Shown here: in pieces, positions 1 to 11,433 of the stretch
Layout: each line of letters opens with the position of its first letter
How positions within the stretch are numbered: position 1 is the stretch's first letter
NCBI GenBank assembly: GCA_003415625.1
Contig: PYIU01000001.1
Span: 4,030,746 to 4,094,745 of the forward strand
Source: Aquanectria penicillioides
Lineage: Eukaryota; Ascomycota; Sordariomycetes; Hypocreales; Nectriaceae
DNA: 64,000 nt
Reading direction: 5' to 3'
Made by a program: the position numbers and the translations under genes
Notes under the pieces: model-generated
What the model was told of the DNA's origin: nothing
What the model saw: the letters and a program-made list of their open reading frames with translations, nothing else
Databases searched by the model: none

Positions 1-468
1 ACCTTTGTGGTTGATTATCGCACTGGTTTCAGAAATACGCTATATTGTGGCCCCTCAAACCTTCGTGAATTCAACATATTCGGTAGTTTCGCGTATTTTT
101 CACGGACTGCAGGAATAACGTTGGCGGGATGAAAAGATGCTTGACCTAACGTCCAACTTCTCGACCGTTGGACCTAGCACATTATGCGGTGCGACACACT
201 CCATCTGATCAACCTTAACAATTGACGTAATGGACCATGTCACATCGAAGTCGAAACCTATAGTGACCCTGTGTTCTATGGATTTTAGAATTGGCGCAGA
301 GCAACTGGATTATTGTCGCGTTTTATGTTGACAACTGGGCAGAGGAGGCATGAAGACAACCAGCGACTACAGCCTAAGTGGCATGGTACTAAGAAGCGAT
401 GTAATGTAATTTATTCATTTCTATTTCTTCATATTTTTAGAGTATGTGTAACCAGTCGAAAACCTGCC
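1..468. other. intergenic, left edge
   Basis: No convincing coding region. The only open frame is a 63-codon stretch without a recognisable domain. The right end is the 3' flank of the minus-strand transporter gene that follows. Confidence 0.5.
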
Positions 469-1794
469 CTAGCCTCGCCTGTCCTCGTCACGTCCTGGCC
501 ATAGAATCTTCTTGCGACGTACAGCAAGAATTTGAGCAAACAAAACCACAAACCACATCAATACTAGGATCACCGTCATCACGCTCGCAACCCATTTGAT
601 GCCCTCACTCTCAAACTCTTCCCCGATGAAGGCCGTTGCCATCGTAAACCCAACATTAGGAAACACCAACGCCCACCAGACCATTGAAAAACGCAATTTC
701 CACTTGATTCCGACAGCCAAGACGGCGAACAGGCTGAACCCAAAGAACCAAAATCCCACACACCAGATCCAAACTCCGATCCAGGCCGCCATAACACGCA
801 GCACCTCCGCCGCGATGGGATATTTCGCGAAGTAGCCGTGGTCGGCTGGAACGGCGCGCGCCATGCCAATGAGCGCTACAGTCGTGTAACCTGCTGGGCC
901 GACGGCCATAAACATACCTGGTCTCATTGGTGGGGCTGGCAGACCATCCTGCATCAGTCGACCGAGATATAACGGAAAAATCAAAGTTGCCACAATCCAT
1001 CCAAGGCCCTGATAGGAGACTCCTGCGACGAGCATGGTGAGCCGTTGCTCAGGCGGCTGTGAGGGCATGATGGACGATGCCAGCGTTCCCGTGAGCATAG
1101 CAGGGAAAATGGGCAGGATCCACGAAGGCGTCATGGAATGGATGGGGAGGTGAGCTCCGTTGAACAGCACAAAAAACTGTACAACGGCAGATATTGTCGA
1201 AACTGCGGTGTATATCCAGAAGCAAACCCTCAGAGCCACTGGTAGCCAGGGTCCGCACGACGGGATGCCGTACGCAGCGGCGTTGGAGAGAATCGTGGCC
1301 ACGCTCAGCAGCGAGCAAGGGAAGAACAAGCCTTCGGTCGGATGCATGAGACTGGCCTTCAAGGCGGGAGGGTTCGACACGAAGCGAAATGTCATGCCCG
1401 CGACCAGACCAAGGAACAAGACAATGGTCAATAAAAAGAAGATCTTGCCGATGACATCAAGGCCGTGGAACTGATGAGGCGTGGCGTGCAACAACAACGC
1501 GATGCCGCCGGTGCCCATGATGAGCGTGAACCATGCCCAGGTGAAATGCCTGAAGCGCTCGTAGAGAAGCACTCGCGATAGAGCATCGGCTGATCTGAGT
1601 CGCTGATCCGCAGCTCTGGTGTGGCCCTCTTCCCAGTCGTCCTTCTTCATCGTTTCCGCGTGGGCGAGTGGTAGCCAGTGGTCCAAGAGGCTCTTGTGGT
1701 TGCTTTCCGTGATCATCCTGATACAGCGATGCCCGACGGATGGCAAAGTGGATGAATTACAAGTAATTTCCGCGCCGGAGGGGTCGGGGCTCAA
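469..1794 (-). CDS. C4-dicarboxylate/malic acid transporter, TDT (Mae1-type) family
   Basis: Predicted plasma-membrane carrier of up to 441 residues with about ten hydrophobic segments. The first helix carries the family signature FTWAWFTLIMGTGGIALLL, typical of fungal Mae1-like malate/dicarboxylate permeases in the TDT/SLAC1 family, which also contains the Ssu1 sulfite pumps. Later helices are regular, and the tail is basic (RRKK) and hydrophilic, so the frame looks intact. The start is uncertain: Met codons at 1794, 1716 and 1650 are all possible, and the one at 1650 leaves a short charged N-terminus before the first helix, as is usual in the family. The substrate cannot be settled from sequence. 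No introns are needed. Confidence 0.85.
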   Translation of the reverse strand: MSPDPSGAEITCNSSTLPSVGHRCIRMITESNHKSLLDHWLPLAHAETMKKDDWEEGHTRAADQRLRSADALSRVLLYERFRHFTWAWFTLIMGTGGIALLLHATPHQFHGLDVIGKIFFLLTIVLFLGLVAGMTFRFVSNPPALKASLMHPTEGLFFPCSLLSVATILSNAAAYGIPSCGPWLPVALRVCFWIYTAVSTISAVVQFFVLFNGAHLPIHSMTPSWILPIFPAMLTGTLASSIMPSQPPEQRLTMLVAGVSYQGLGWIVATLIFPLYLGRLMQDGLPAPPMRPGMFMAVGPAGYTTVALIGMARAVPADHGYFAKYPIAAEVLRVMAAWIGVWIWCVGFWFFGFSLFAVLAVGIKWKLRFSMVWWALVFPNVGFTMATAFIGEEFESEGIKWVASVMTVILVLMWFVVLFAQILAVRRKKILWPGRDEDRRG

Positions 1795-2448
1795 CGAAGC
1801 CGTCGTCGAACGGTGTCGGACGTTGCGTTGCGTCTCGATGAATCGTATCAGAGGACAAATATTGCCCGAGTGCAGATACGATGCTCGGCAGGGATTTATC
1901 CGGGGTTGGGCGGGTAGGATCTAGCGTGAAGTGCAGTACTAAGATGGCCAAGATAAGAGCCTTTATACAAATGCCAGGCGCAATGAATAGCCCCGGCTCT
2001 ATTCAGACGTCCATTACATACGTGGCTTCGTCATTGGCAACCATTTTTGACATTCACAAAAAGAACGCTGGCTCAAGTGGCTAGGGATGATAAGCTTTCG
2101 CCGCGCTCCACTAAAACCACGCAACGCACGCTGGCGCCGGCGAGTAACCCTGCATCAGGCTAAGAAGCCCAGGAACACGGGTATCGATCTCAAACATTAA
2201 GATGGGATATCCAAGCTATCTCAGGCCCTCGATCGCGAAGTCAATGCTCAATCACAAGGACCTGTGGGGTTTTGTCATGGGGGCATGGAAACGTGGGAAT
2301 ATCTAGTCCTCAGAGAGCAGTTGGATGGTCGGCACGGACGCAAGTCTCGTATGGGAGATGATCCAAGCCTGATCATCTGCACTCTCCCTATTAGTTAAAA
2401 ACCAAGAGCTTCATGCCTATCTTATGCCGTCACCTCTAGAGCCGTCTT
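1795..2448. other. intergenic
   Basis: Upstream region of the transporter and 3' flank of the methyltransferase. Short open frames only. A TATAAA-like or other clear promoter element was not identified with confidence. Confidence 0.5.
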
Positions 2449-4087
2449 TTATGTAGGGGCCGGAGAGGATTCGACAGGCTCCAGTGGTTTCTGTCCATAA
2501 ACAACATGCCTACAGGGTTGTCAAGTTAGCAAGCCGCCACCAGCAAGAAGCGGAGGGGAGACGCACATAATACCAGTGGTCATGTTCTTAGGGTCTTTAA
2601 TTCCGTTGCGCATCCTAGCGACGAGGACCTGCACCTCCTCCACGCTCCAGCCAAGGATTTGACCGATCGGCAATACGACGAAGCCGTCTAAACTCATCTC
2701 CATGTAGAGACCTACAAAGGAGCCGAGCTCCTTGAGCTTCTTATCCTTGGGCCAAGGGCTCAAGGGGATCTTGAATTGTCTTGGAACGATGCCTTGGAAT
2801 CCAGTATCGGCAGCGTACTTTTCCATGCTGCCGTCGGCAAACTGGAATGTGCGTCCGATCTTGTCACCGACGTCGTAAAATAGCTGAGCCCATTGCTTGA
2901 AGATGCTGAAATTTCATATTTATCAGTGTCAGGTCCACTAGGAGGGGAAAAAAAAGCTATTGGATAAGGAAATGACATTTCGTTAAAAGAGCATTAGGTG
3001 GGCATTTTAATACATACTGCTTCTCATCAATAACAACATCGGGGTTATCAGAGCGCATCTCAATATCGGGCTCGAGGTGCTGAAACCAACCACCAGGCTT
3101 CAAGGCCTTGTACATCTGGCGATAGAGCTTTGGCCAGTCGTCGATGGCGCCTTGCATATATCGAAGGTGAATAAAGTCAAAGTGATTTTCAGGGAATGTC
3201 CACTCAAGTTGAGCGTCGTCAATCTGGAAGTGGAGGTTGGGCGGGACCCAATTAGGCTGTGTAGGCGAAATATCGACACCAATCACTTCGGCTGAGGGGA
3301 ACCTATCCGCCATATCGCTGCGTCGATTCGTTAGCTATCTTAATCAACCCATGAAAGATGTGTGGTTTAATTTGGCTACTAACATGGCCCAAATGCCTGT
3401 TCCAGTCCCAACATCTAGGATGTGCTATGCTCTAGTTAGCCAGAGTTTAGTACCCAGTAACCAAGGAGTTTTGACCTGGGGGTTATCTCCAATGGGAGCA
3501 AGATACAATTTGTCATCCAACATCATTGTCATCCATTGGTGGCTATTGACAGGTAAAGTTAGAACATTTCGATCATTCATTGAGAAATGGTCTGTGTTTC
3601 GTACGCAACATCAAAAGCTTCAAGGTGGGTGTCATCATTAGGCGCCCTAGAACAGAAATTAACCACAGGGGCATCCGACAAGGAGCACCTAGATAAATAC
3701 CAATATTCTGTGGTCTTCGAAGACTGGAAAGTTCGGCCCTGAATGCTTCGGTATTCCAGGATGCTTGAAGTGATAGATGCCGTCGACTCGTTACGGCTGG
3801 GAATGTCTCATCAGTAATGTTCCAGGATTCCCTACCACTAGCCATACAGCCAGCCTCGACATCAAGGAAAGTTACCTTTCGGAATCGTAAGCAGAGTCGT
3901 TGTCATCTCTCTCGACCACCGCAGGGTCCTGGACGCCAAGTTAGTCGCTAAGGCATGTGATTGAGTGACATCTAGACATCCTCGCAGCCGAAGGGCCCGC
4001 CCAACAGCTACTTGGGGAGGGTGGAAATGGGACACAGGTGGTGCCTACATGCTCGATGCGGTCGTCAACGTTTTCGAGAGCCGACAT
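2449..4087 (-). CDS. LaeA-like SAM-dependent methyltransferase, nine exons
   Basis: Class I methyltransferase of the fungal LaeA/Methyltransf_23 type. Splicing nine exons gives 345 residues: 4087-4049, 3928-3876, 3796-3701, 3646-3605, 3542-3476, 3424-3384, 3317-3018, 2905-2567 and 2509-2449. The lengths sum to 1038 nt and every phase agrees. The N-terminus is acidic (ERDDNDSAYDSE), as in many LaeA-like proteins. SAM-binding motif I reads ILDVGTGTGIWAID and is split by an intron. It is followed by AEVIGVDISPTQPNWVPPN, the LKPGGW motif and a C-terminal HVVYGQKP. All are hallmarks of the family, whose members include the secondary-metabolism regulator LaeA and many enzymes of unknown substrate. 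Several exons are only 39-67 nt. The catalytic core looks complete. No biosynthetic backbone gene is adjacent, so its role is open. Confidence 0.88.
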
Positions 4088-6330
4088 GTTGGAGCTCAAA
4101 ATAACACGGCAGATGCAGGAACAGTGTGTCCAACTGTTACCGAGGATCCGGGACGGAAATGAAAAGGTTCGAAAGGAAGAGTTGGTTTGGCGGGTGAGAC
4201 CGTGAGGGTGTTTGGAGCTCACAGCCTGATGTGACCCTTATCTGCCAAATGCGACGTGTGGGACGGTCCGTTGTCTCCCCCACTGCCTTTCTTTCCTGTC
4301 GCGCCATTTTTCTGGTTCTTTCAGAAGCGAGCCCAATGACGCCCCATGACGTCTCCAAGTGAGTGAGAAGTAACGATCATGGGCACAGCGTACTCCAGGC
4401 AGCTAGTGGCGCATCTGGAAAAGTTCGATGCGGAAGGGAACCCGTGGCCCGGAAACAATGTGATATTGGAGCCCGGCCCATCCACCAGATTGAACATGAG
4501 GGGGTTCAAGCGTCAAGCTTGCAGGTTGACCCACGGCATGTTTATTTTCTACACAAAGTGACATCGAGCATGCATCCAATTTGATTTGAGTTGGTTTCTG
4601 ATAAACCGCCCAGATCCTAGCCCAGGTGGAACAAGTGTTTCGTTATCAGCATTCGGAATATTCGCCGAGATCTGTAAAGTCGCCGTCGCTCATCATTCTG
4701 CCACAACCACGGTCCGCGAGCCCCAGTGAGTTGAGCCAATTGAGATTGGAACGTTTTGTTAGCCACATCATCAAATGCCAACAGTTGCTAGTTATGCATC
4801 TTGCATCAGAGCAGAGTACCTCAGCGGCACAATCATCTCAGCGCCCAGTCATTCCTATACATAGAGTGCTTTCGGTGATGTATAGTACCTTCAGTTAGCG
4901 CATCACAAAGGGATTGATAAAATTAGGCGTGCCGTCCAGACAGTGTATTAGCACAATGGAGACTGGCGCAAATCGCCGCGTTGGTGCCGCCTTGCGCCTT
5001 GTGGCCAAGCTCTCTCTTCGATCAGCATTTCTTATGTGATATCTTTTGGTTACATTGTACCGGCAGGTATCCCAATCGCTGCTTCACCGCGATTTAGATT
5101 TGTTTCTACTACTTTTGTTTAATTTAGACTCATAATGTTCATACTACCCGGCTACGCTAATCTGTCCAACGAGCTTACCAACACACCACCATGCTGTTGT
5201 ATGATTGGGATTAGTTCGGCCGGGACGAAGAATGCTTCCAGAAATAACCATCATTTATAGGTGAAAATATCGCTTCAACATCGCTTTCGGTATATATACT
5301 ACCGTATCTGTGCCGACGTGCCAGAATATACGCCAATCCAGTCGGATAAGCACTCTAACAGGTGGAACAGGCACTTGGACTGCATACCCTGTACCTTCAA
5401 CACATTGCTCTCCCCATGGTTCCAATCTCAAAGTCGTAAGTAAGGTTGAATCTTTTGCCACGGGATGTATAGCAACCCGGTACGGAAAATAATGCTTCGG
5501 CCGCACAAGTCATTGTTTTCCAGCCTTTTTTTTTTTTTTTGCGTCACCACTTGTGGAGGCTTGAGACATTAGTCAACAAACATTCTTCTAAGAAGCCTAA
5601 GCTATACTACCCTCTTACTCGAACAACCATCTTGCTACTGAAAAATATCCTGAACATGTGTGACTGGAGAGACGAACGGAACCTTTCCATGCTCGCTGAC
5701 CATACCTCCCTCCTTCCTCCCTAATTTTAACATCTTCACTGGAAAAGCCGCCTACGACGAGGTTTTCGTCTTTCACCACATGATTAAAAATCACCTCAAA
5801 TAATCCTTGGAGGGCTACTGTGAGACACATGATAGAAGGGGAGTGAAGGCCTCACGCTGGAACGATTGGGTTTCCTGTTTGATGAGAAGTAGAAAGAATT
5901 GGTCAACAACTGGGCAAAAAGTCGAGGCTACCTTGTCCCCGCACAAGTTTATGTTTGGGTAGTGCCGGTGTCGGGTATGTGGAATTAATGAGCAACAGAG
6001 CAGTGATTCATGTACCCGCTTGATTCCCGGTAGTATTGTGATCGGTTTATATGCTATTGAATCAGCCGTCAGTATCCGAATGAAGTGATTCGCCGTTGCT
6101 CTGCTAGGCGGCCATTCAAGCGTGAAGTCTTATCGCCAAGCACGGAACCGCTACTTGATTGGCGTGACCTAATCTCCGTCAGATGCCATCGTAACCCTCG
6201 CCATTGGCTCGAGATCATCGGGTCCCGCTTTCGCACCCCCATCTCGTCAACTCTTTCGACTCAACAAAGAACGATGCCGCGTTGTATGCATCGCCAACGT
6301 GCTTGATAGGCACCTGTAGTCAATAGATCA
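4088..6330. other. gene-poor spacer
   Basis: About 2.2 kb with many short open frames on both strands, none showing a domain or a consistent spliced model. A T homopolymer lies near 5526-5540. The right end is the promoter region of the Zn2Cys6 regulator. I see no mobile element or RNA gene. Confidence 0.45.
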
Positions 6331-8800
6331 ATGATGGAACCTCCATCTTCCCGGTGTGTCAGGCGAGCGAACAATGCGTAAGTTTACCTGACCTACAACT
6401 CACCTTGAGGCTCTCCTCTGATTAGTGGTCCAGGTGCCAGCGATGTCGCCGGCGCAAGATTCGATGTTCGGGGTCCCAGCCCTGCTCTAACTGCTCTCGG
6501 AAGAATCTCGACTGTCAATTTGATGGAGAAGGACGGAAGGTTGTTGTTTCACAGAGGTAATTCGACATGTATCCATTCCGACCGAATGCTGTTGTTTACG
6601 TAGTTTAGGTATCTCCAAGAGCTGCAGCGCGCAGCGTCCCGCTTAAGCGAACTGAACGACAGAAATCAAGGCCCGCTAGCACATAATGTTGGGACTGGTA
6701 GTGGGAGTTCACCCCCAGGATTCGACGAACCTATCGTGGCACCTTTTCAAGCTCAGCTTACCCCTGCTTCACTGCCCACTCCGGAATCTGGGACAGAGCC
6801 GTCGAATCCCCTTGCATCCGCGAAGTCCTCGTATGTCTCGGATGATAAAGGCCGGCTAAGTATATATAATCGCTACAACTAATGAGGAACAAGATCGCTG
6901 ACATGGTGTTTTGTGTAGGATGGCTTGGAGAATCCTCAACATGGTCTTTTAGTCGCAAGACATTAATGTTGATCCGTGATCATCTCGAAGAATCGGACCT
7001 CCCGAACATTGACATCAACGAGGAGAGCCGGGCATACGACTTGGACTGGGGAAGGCCGCATCTCGATGACCGAGCAAAGTTCGGTGGCCTACCGTCAATT
7101 GACCATGCCACATACTTAATCGAAAGCCTTAAGTTCCATGTTGGCCAGCTTTTTCATCTATTCGATGAAAAGGAATTCATGGAGCAACTCAAAGATTTCT
7201 ATAGAAACCCAAACCACCATGAAAAAAGGAACCGCATTTGGTATGTTCAATTTCTAGCAGTTCTGGCACTCGCCAAGGCGGTCGGTATGAACCCGTCCAA
7301 GGGATTAAGGACCTTGCCTGGATCAGAGCTTTTTACTCGCGCGATGTCACTCATGCCCGATTCATCTTACCTGTTTAACGATGCATTAACGGCTATCGAG
7401 ACACTGTGTGTGATAGCTCTTTACTTGCAGAGCGCAGACATGAGAAATTCAGCGTACATATATGTGAGTCATCAACAACACATATCATCTGTCAACTTCG
7501 AAGCTATTGCTGGATATATCTAACCTCAAACCTCTAAATAGACAGGACAAGCTGTAAGAATGTCGCTAGTCTTTGGTCTCCACCGTGAGCGCCCGACCGA
7601 TGGTGCTTGGAGCCCCGAGATGGCAAGCCGTTGCCACAAGGTTTGGTGGACTGTATATATTCTAGAGCGAAATTTCTCAGCAACAATAGGAGTTCCGATG
7701 TCTATTCACGAGGAAGATATTACGACGCCAATGCCTAACAAAGACGGTACTGAGAAGGAGATGTCGTTATATGTCCATGTTCGAATGTCGGGCCTCATCT
7801 TTCAAGTGATCCGAAGTAAGTGCCCGTTTTGACCCCTTGCATACTTTATGTTGATGGTCATTTAGAAGTTTATGGGGCTGAAGGCCGTCTACAAGCAAGT
7901 TTCCTACCTAGCTTAAAGGAAGTTCTGGCCTGTATATCCTCAATATCGGGGGACCTCAACGGATATTTCCCACTCCCACTAGAATATTCAGGGGCGGTGA
8001 TTTCCCGTGTATCAGCGCATCTACATCTCATCTATCACCAAGTATGCTCTCAAAATATTCTATGTGACAAGAACTAACGTTGATAGGTTATTCTACTTAC
8101 AATGTACCCGTTACTACTGTATCTTGTCAAAGCAAGAGTATGCAAGAGTAGTCTTGGGTCAAACCCACGAGGATTTTCGGAAACAACGCAAGCTTTGCTA
8201 AAAAGTTGCGTGGAATCTTGTGATAAAATGATTCGTATTTTGTGTTCTCTACAGGAAGAAGGGCTGCTAGGTTTGTGTCAACAGTATTGAAAGAAAAAAA
8301 TGACAATGCTTACACCACTTACAGAGTGCTCGCTCCCATTCGATCTGGAGCGCATATTTTCGGCTGCGTTTGTCCTCAGGATCTTACGATTTGTCATGCC
8401 AAGGCTCCGCATGTACCATGCACTCAGAGATCAATCTATTCAGCTTCTAGATGACCTAGTTAATCGAGGGAGCATCCCCGCACGATTTCGGATGTCAGAG
8501 TTGGAGTCACTTGAAGCCATGATTCAAATTTGGATGAAAGAGGGTACTAGCGGTGGGGAGGACCTTGATCCTGATACTAATGTGGATCAATCCAGGGGAC
8601 CTACACAATCTGTAGAACCAAATATGGACGATGGAATGGATTTGGAATTTGACAATTTGGAAGGGAATTTTGAAATTTCGGAAATGATGTCCCCCGGCCA
8701 CCTTCTCTCCTTGGTAGAGATGGCAGATGTTACAGGCGCGGACACAAATTGTGATGTAACTTGGTTGGATGCATGGCTATGGGAATCTCCTCAAGACTAA
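6331..8800 (+). CDS. Zn2Cys6 transcription factor with fungal_trans domain
   Basis: Nuclear DNA-binding regulator. Exon 1 (6331-6377) begins MMEPPSSRC. Exon 2 (6434-6556) supplies a complete six-cysteine cluster: CQRCRRRKIRC, then CSNC, then a final Cys in LDCQF. Exon 3 (6609-6859) starts with a YLQELQ linker/coil segment. Exon 4 (6919-7463) opens with WLGESSTWSFSRK, characteristic of the fungal-specific transcription factor domain. The domain continues after an intron at 7464-7541 with GLHRERP and a VWWTVYILER motif. Further introns lie near 7816, 8040 and 8270. The acidic C-terminus ends WLDAWLWESPQD and could be an activation region. The reading is intact under this model. It is the closest regulator to the oxygenase relic and hydantoinase downstream, so a pathway-specific role there is an inference. 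Confidence 0.87.
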
Positions 8801-9439
8801 CCGTCTTTGTGATAGATATTACTCATAATTTCAATAAATAGGTGGTTGGAAGGAAATGGGAATGCGCAACAGCCGTCAGTCATCATTGTTAGCAACAAGG
8901 AGACCGACTACTTGCAAGTTTGGTTTCCTATTCAAATCTACGTTTCCATCGAATTGAGGAATAATCCATGAGCACTTGTTGCTTTCTGTGGATAAAATCA
9001 CTGAATAGCGGTGGTGGATGTCCTCTTCTAGTTTGTTTTCATGAATCAAGCATGCAGGTCAAGTGATGGTTGAGAACCGGAGAGGGCGGGGAAACAAGTT
9101 GGGTTCGGAACACTAAGATATGTTACCCGAAATTTTGGAAGTTGCCCGTCTCCCCCGAAGCCGCAAAACAGCGCTTCGGGCGATAAGGGTATTGAAGAAT
9201 TCGAGATAGGTAAAGAAAGCCATGTCTAACTGTCTGATGCGAATCAGTGCCTTATAGGCCTTAATATCCTGTGTTACTCCTAACCATGGCACGGGTAGAC
9301 CTTTTGGTGGAGTAGTTAAGGGTTACCGCCAGTTTTCCGTATCACTGTCTTCATGTTTTCATATAAAAGTTGTAAAATCTAGAAATTTGATTAAAAGCTA
9401 TCGAAAATTCAGTATTCACCTAAGGAGCAAAATAACAAA
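8801..9439. other. intergenic, promoter of the chimeric relic
   Basis: 3' flank of the regulator and 5' flank of the oxygenase-like start. A TATAAAA-like sequence is at about 9361-9367, roughly 75 bp before the ATG at 9440. Nothing else was recognised. Confidence 0.45.
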
Positions 9440-10565
9440 ATGCAAGCAGCCTCGTCTTCAGTTGATGTGCTAATTATCGGGGGAGGCCCTGTTGGTCTCC
9501 TCACTACCTTTCAGCTGGCTCGATCAGGACGTTCTGTGCACCTCATTGACAAAGGGAACAAGCGCTCGAGCTTGGATACCGGTCGCGCCAACGCAATTTA
9601 CTCCCATTCCGCTGAAATGCTGGATCAATTGGGTCTTGCCGATGAGCTCATCCAGAAATGCCACATTGTCCGTGAAAATAACACGCATGATGCAAAGGGG
9701 AAGCGAGTTGTACCTGGCAGAGTGTGGAACTTCGTAGGAAACAAATACATACTCCACATCTGTCGGTTTTGCAGCCGATCCTCATTTGTCTTCAAAAGCC
9801 ACAGATCGATCAGACGAGTGCCGTGGCAGATAGTACATTCCGATGGTCACTTATGGTCACCGCGATTTCACTGGCTTCGACTCTGGGGCTGCATCTCGAC
9901 TGCGGAAGCTGGCCAATCCCACTGTGGGAGAGAAGAATTCGAAGACGACTTTGGTGGGTAGTTTTCTCCGACTCCGCCTGGAGGAGTCTATTACTTGAAT
10001 TTCCTAATCTAATCCATAGTGATCATTGAGATGTCGAGGAACTGAGCGGGAACGATTTTGTCCTCGAAAAGGGCTATCCGCCGCAGAAAATGAAACTGGG
10101 ACACCGGAGGGTATACATGATGTAGATTTGGATGCGTTGAAGCTCAAATTTATTTACTTCGTACAACTCGAAATGATCGCGTCGGACATTTATTGGGCAT
10201 TTTAGTAAGTCTGCATGCGCAACCTGACTCTGAAATGAACCATGATGCACTGCCGTACCCCATAGCAGACCCAGCACTCGAGGCAGTACTGGCAGCGGCG
10301 GAGAATTGTGGTAGATTTATTATACGGTGCACATCAAACCTAAATTCTAGGGACTTGAATTCTTCCTGGTTTTCTTGTAAGTTGAGCCTCGATTTCTCTT
10401 ACCTCTCCAAGTAGGGAAAGATAGCTGACTACTAGTCAAACACCAATTTCAGGGTCACAAATATGCTTTTCAACCATGTCGAACTTTGCTGTCACGCTTC
10501 TGATCCAAGCACTAAGCCGGGTTCATGCATATACAGCGAAGCAGTTGATAGATAAGGGGCGAGGG
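9440..10565 (+). pseudogene. chimeric relic: FAD monooxygenase N-terminus joined to Zn2Cys6 regulator C-terminus
   Basis: The first about 95 codons (9440-9730) encode the start of a phenol-hydroxylase-like FAD monooxygenase. They have the Rossmann motif LIIGGGPVGLL and a GRANAIYSHSAEMLDQLGL stretch matching the usual GRA...ARS.E.L.QLG region. From about 9730 this homology stops. A different frame reads as the C-terminal half of a fungal_trans regulator: SLASTLGLHLD, then PLWERRIRRRLWW, then DVEELSGNDF, then SRDLNSSWFS and STMSNFAVTLLIQA, to about 10565. The second part needs several frame changes and contains stop codons, for example a TGA near 10027 where the family has Trp. Neither parent protein is complete: the monooxygenase has lost its substrate and C-terminal domains, and the regulator its DNA-binding half. 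I read it as a dead gene fusion. A short protein of 173 residues could still be made from the ATG at 9440. Confidence 0.75.
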
Positions 10566-11433
10566 ACACTCATAAGTCATAGCTGAGATTTTAGTTTACT
10601 ACGACTGAATGCCATGCACTGGGTTGGATTAAACAAATTACGGAGAGCTTCAATGTGGGCGGAAGAAGTGATTAGTGAGCGAGCGGGTGGGCAGACAGAA
10701 TAGCTAGAATTCTCTTATATAACATAGCTTTTCTTTGGAAATCAGGACTCAAAGAGTCGTCTTTAAATCGAACAAGCACTGATATGTATCGGTTTTGCTC
10801 ACCTGCTTCGGGGACTGCCATACGTGTCGAGTCTGTGGTCGTGTGTGAATCGGCCTTTGCCACCAACAGGTCAGAACCCCTCGACTCACCCCACCCCAGC
10901 TTCCCCCGTCAACACCTCTCGGTCTCCCTGGTCCGAGTGGACGGTGGATGAAGTCCTTATTGTGGCCCCGTACTTGTTAGTAGAAGGCCCCGCGCCCTCT
11001 TATGTTCCTTCGTGGTTGACGAAGCAACTACTCATAGGGTAGGTGAAAGCGTTTGGCTCTCTAAGGGAAAGATACCAAGGGTGATTTAGCGATTTTATGT
11101 CTAGATGTTACATTAAAAATCAAGTCTTTAACTACTCCGGAGTTTGTGTCTTCTTGCTTGGTTTTGAGACACCTGCCGTGTCGTTATCCTGGGTCAGAAG
11201 CCTATCAGTCGTTTGGACCTTATCCACACCAAGATAACGCTTTGATCGCCCGACGGGCAACATTGATCATGAGCTTTGCCCTATCGGCCTTATCTATGAA
11301 CACCACCTTAGCAAGGCGAGAATCGACCTTAGTAGTGAATAGTATGACATTTCAATAACTTCCTACACCATCTGCTGCGGAGAATTTCGCGCTATACACA
11401 ACTGACACCTGTTTACACGACCCTATCCTAATC
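10566..11433. other. intergenic, upstream of hydantoinase
   Basis: No supported gene. Short open frames at 10672-10866 (-), 10824-11042 (+) and 11146-11358 (+) show no domain. A perfect 10-bp palindrome, ACTCCGGAGT, lies at 11134-11143. Its inverted CGG half-sites resemble Zn2Cys6 target sites. Confidence 0.45.

Noticed and set aside
9440..9961. Functional short FAD protein
   Set aside because: Only the first Rossmann unit is present and the remaining frame has no family match; best seen as a relic.
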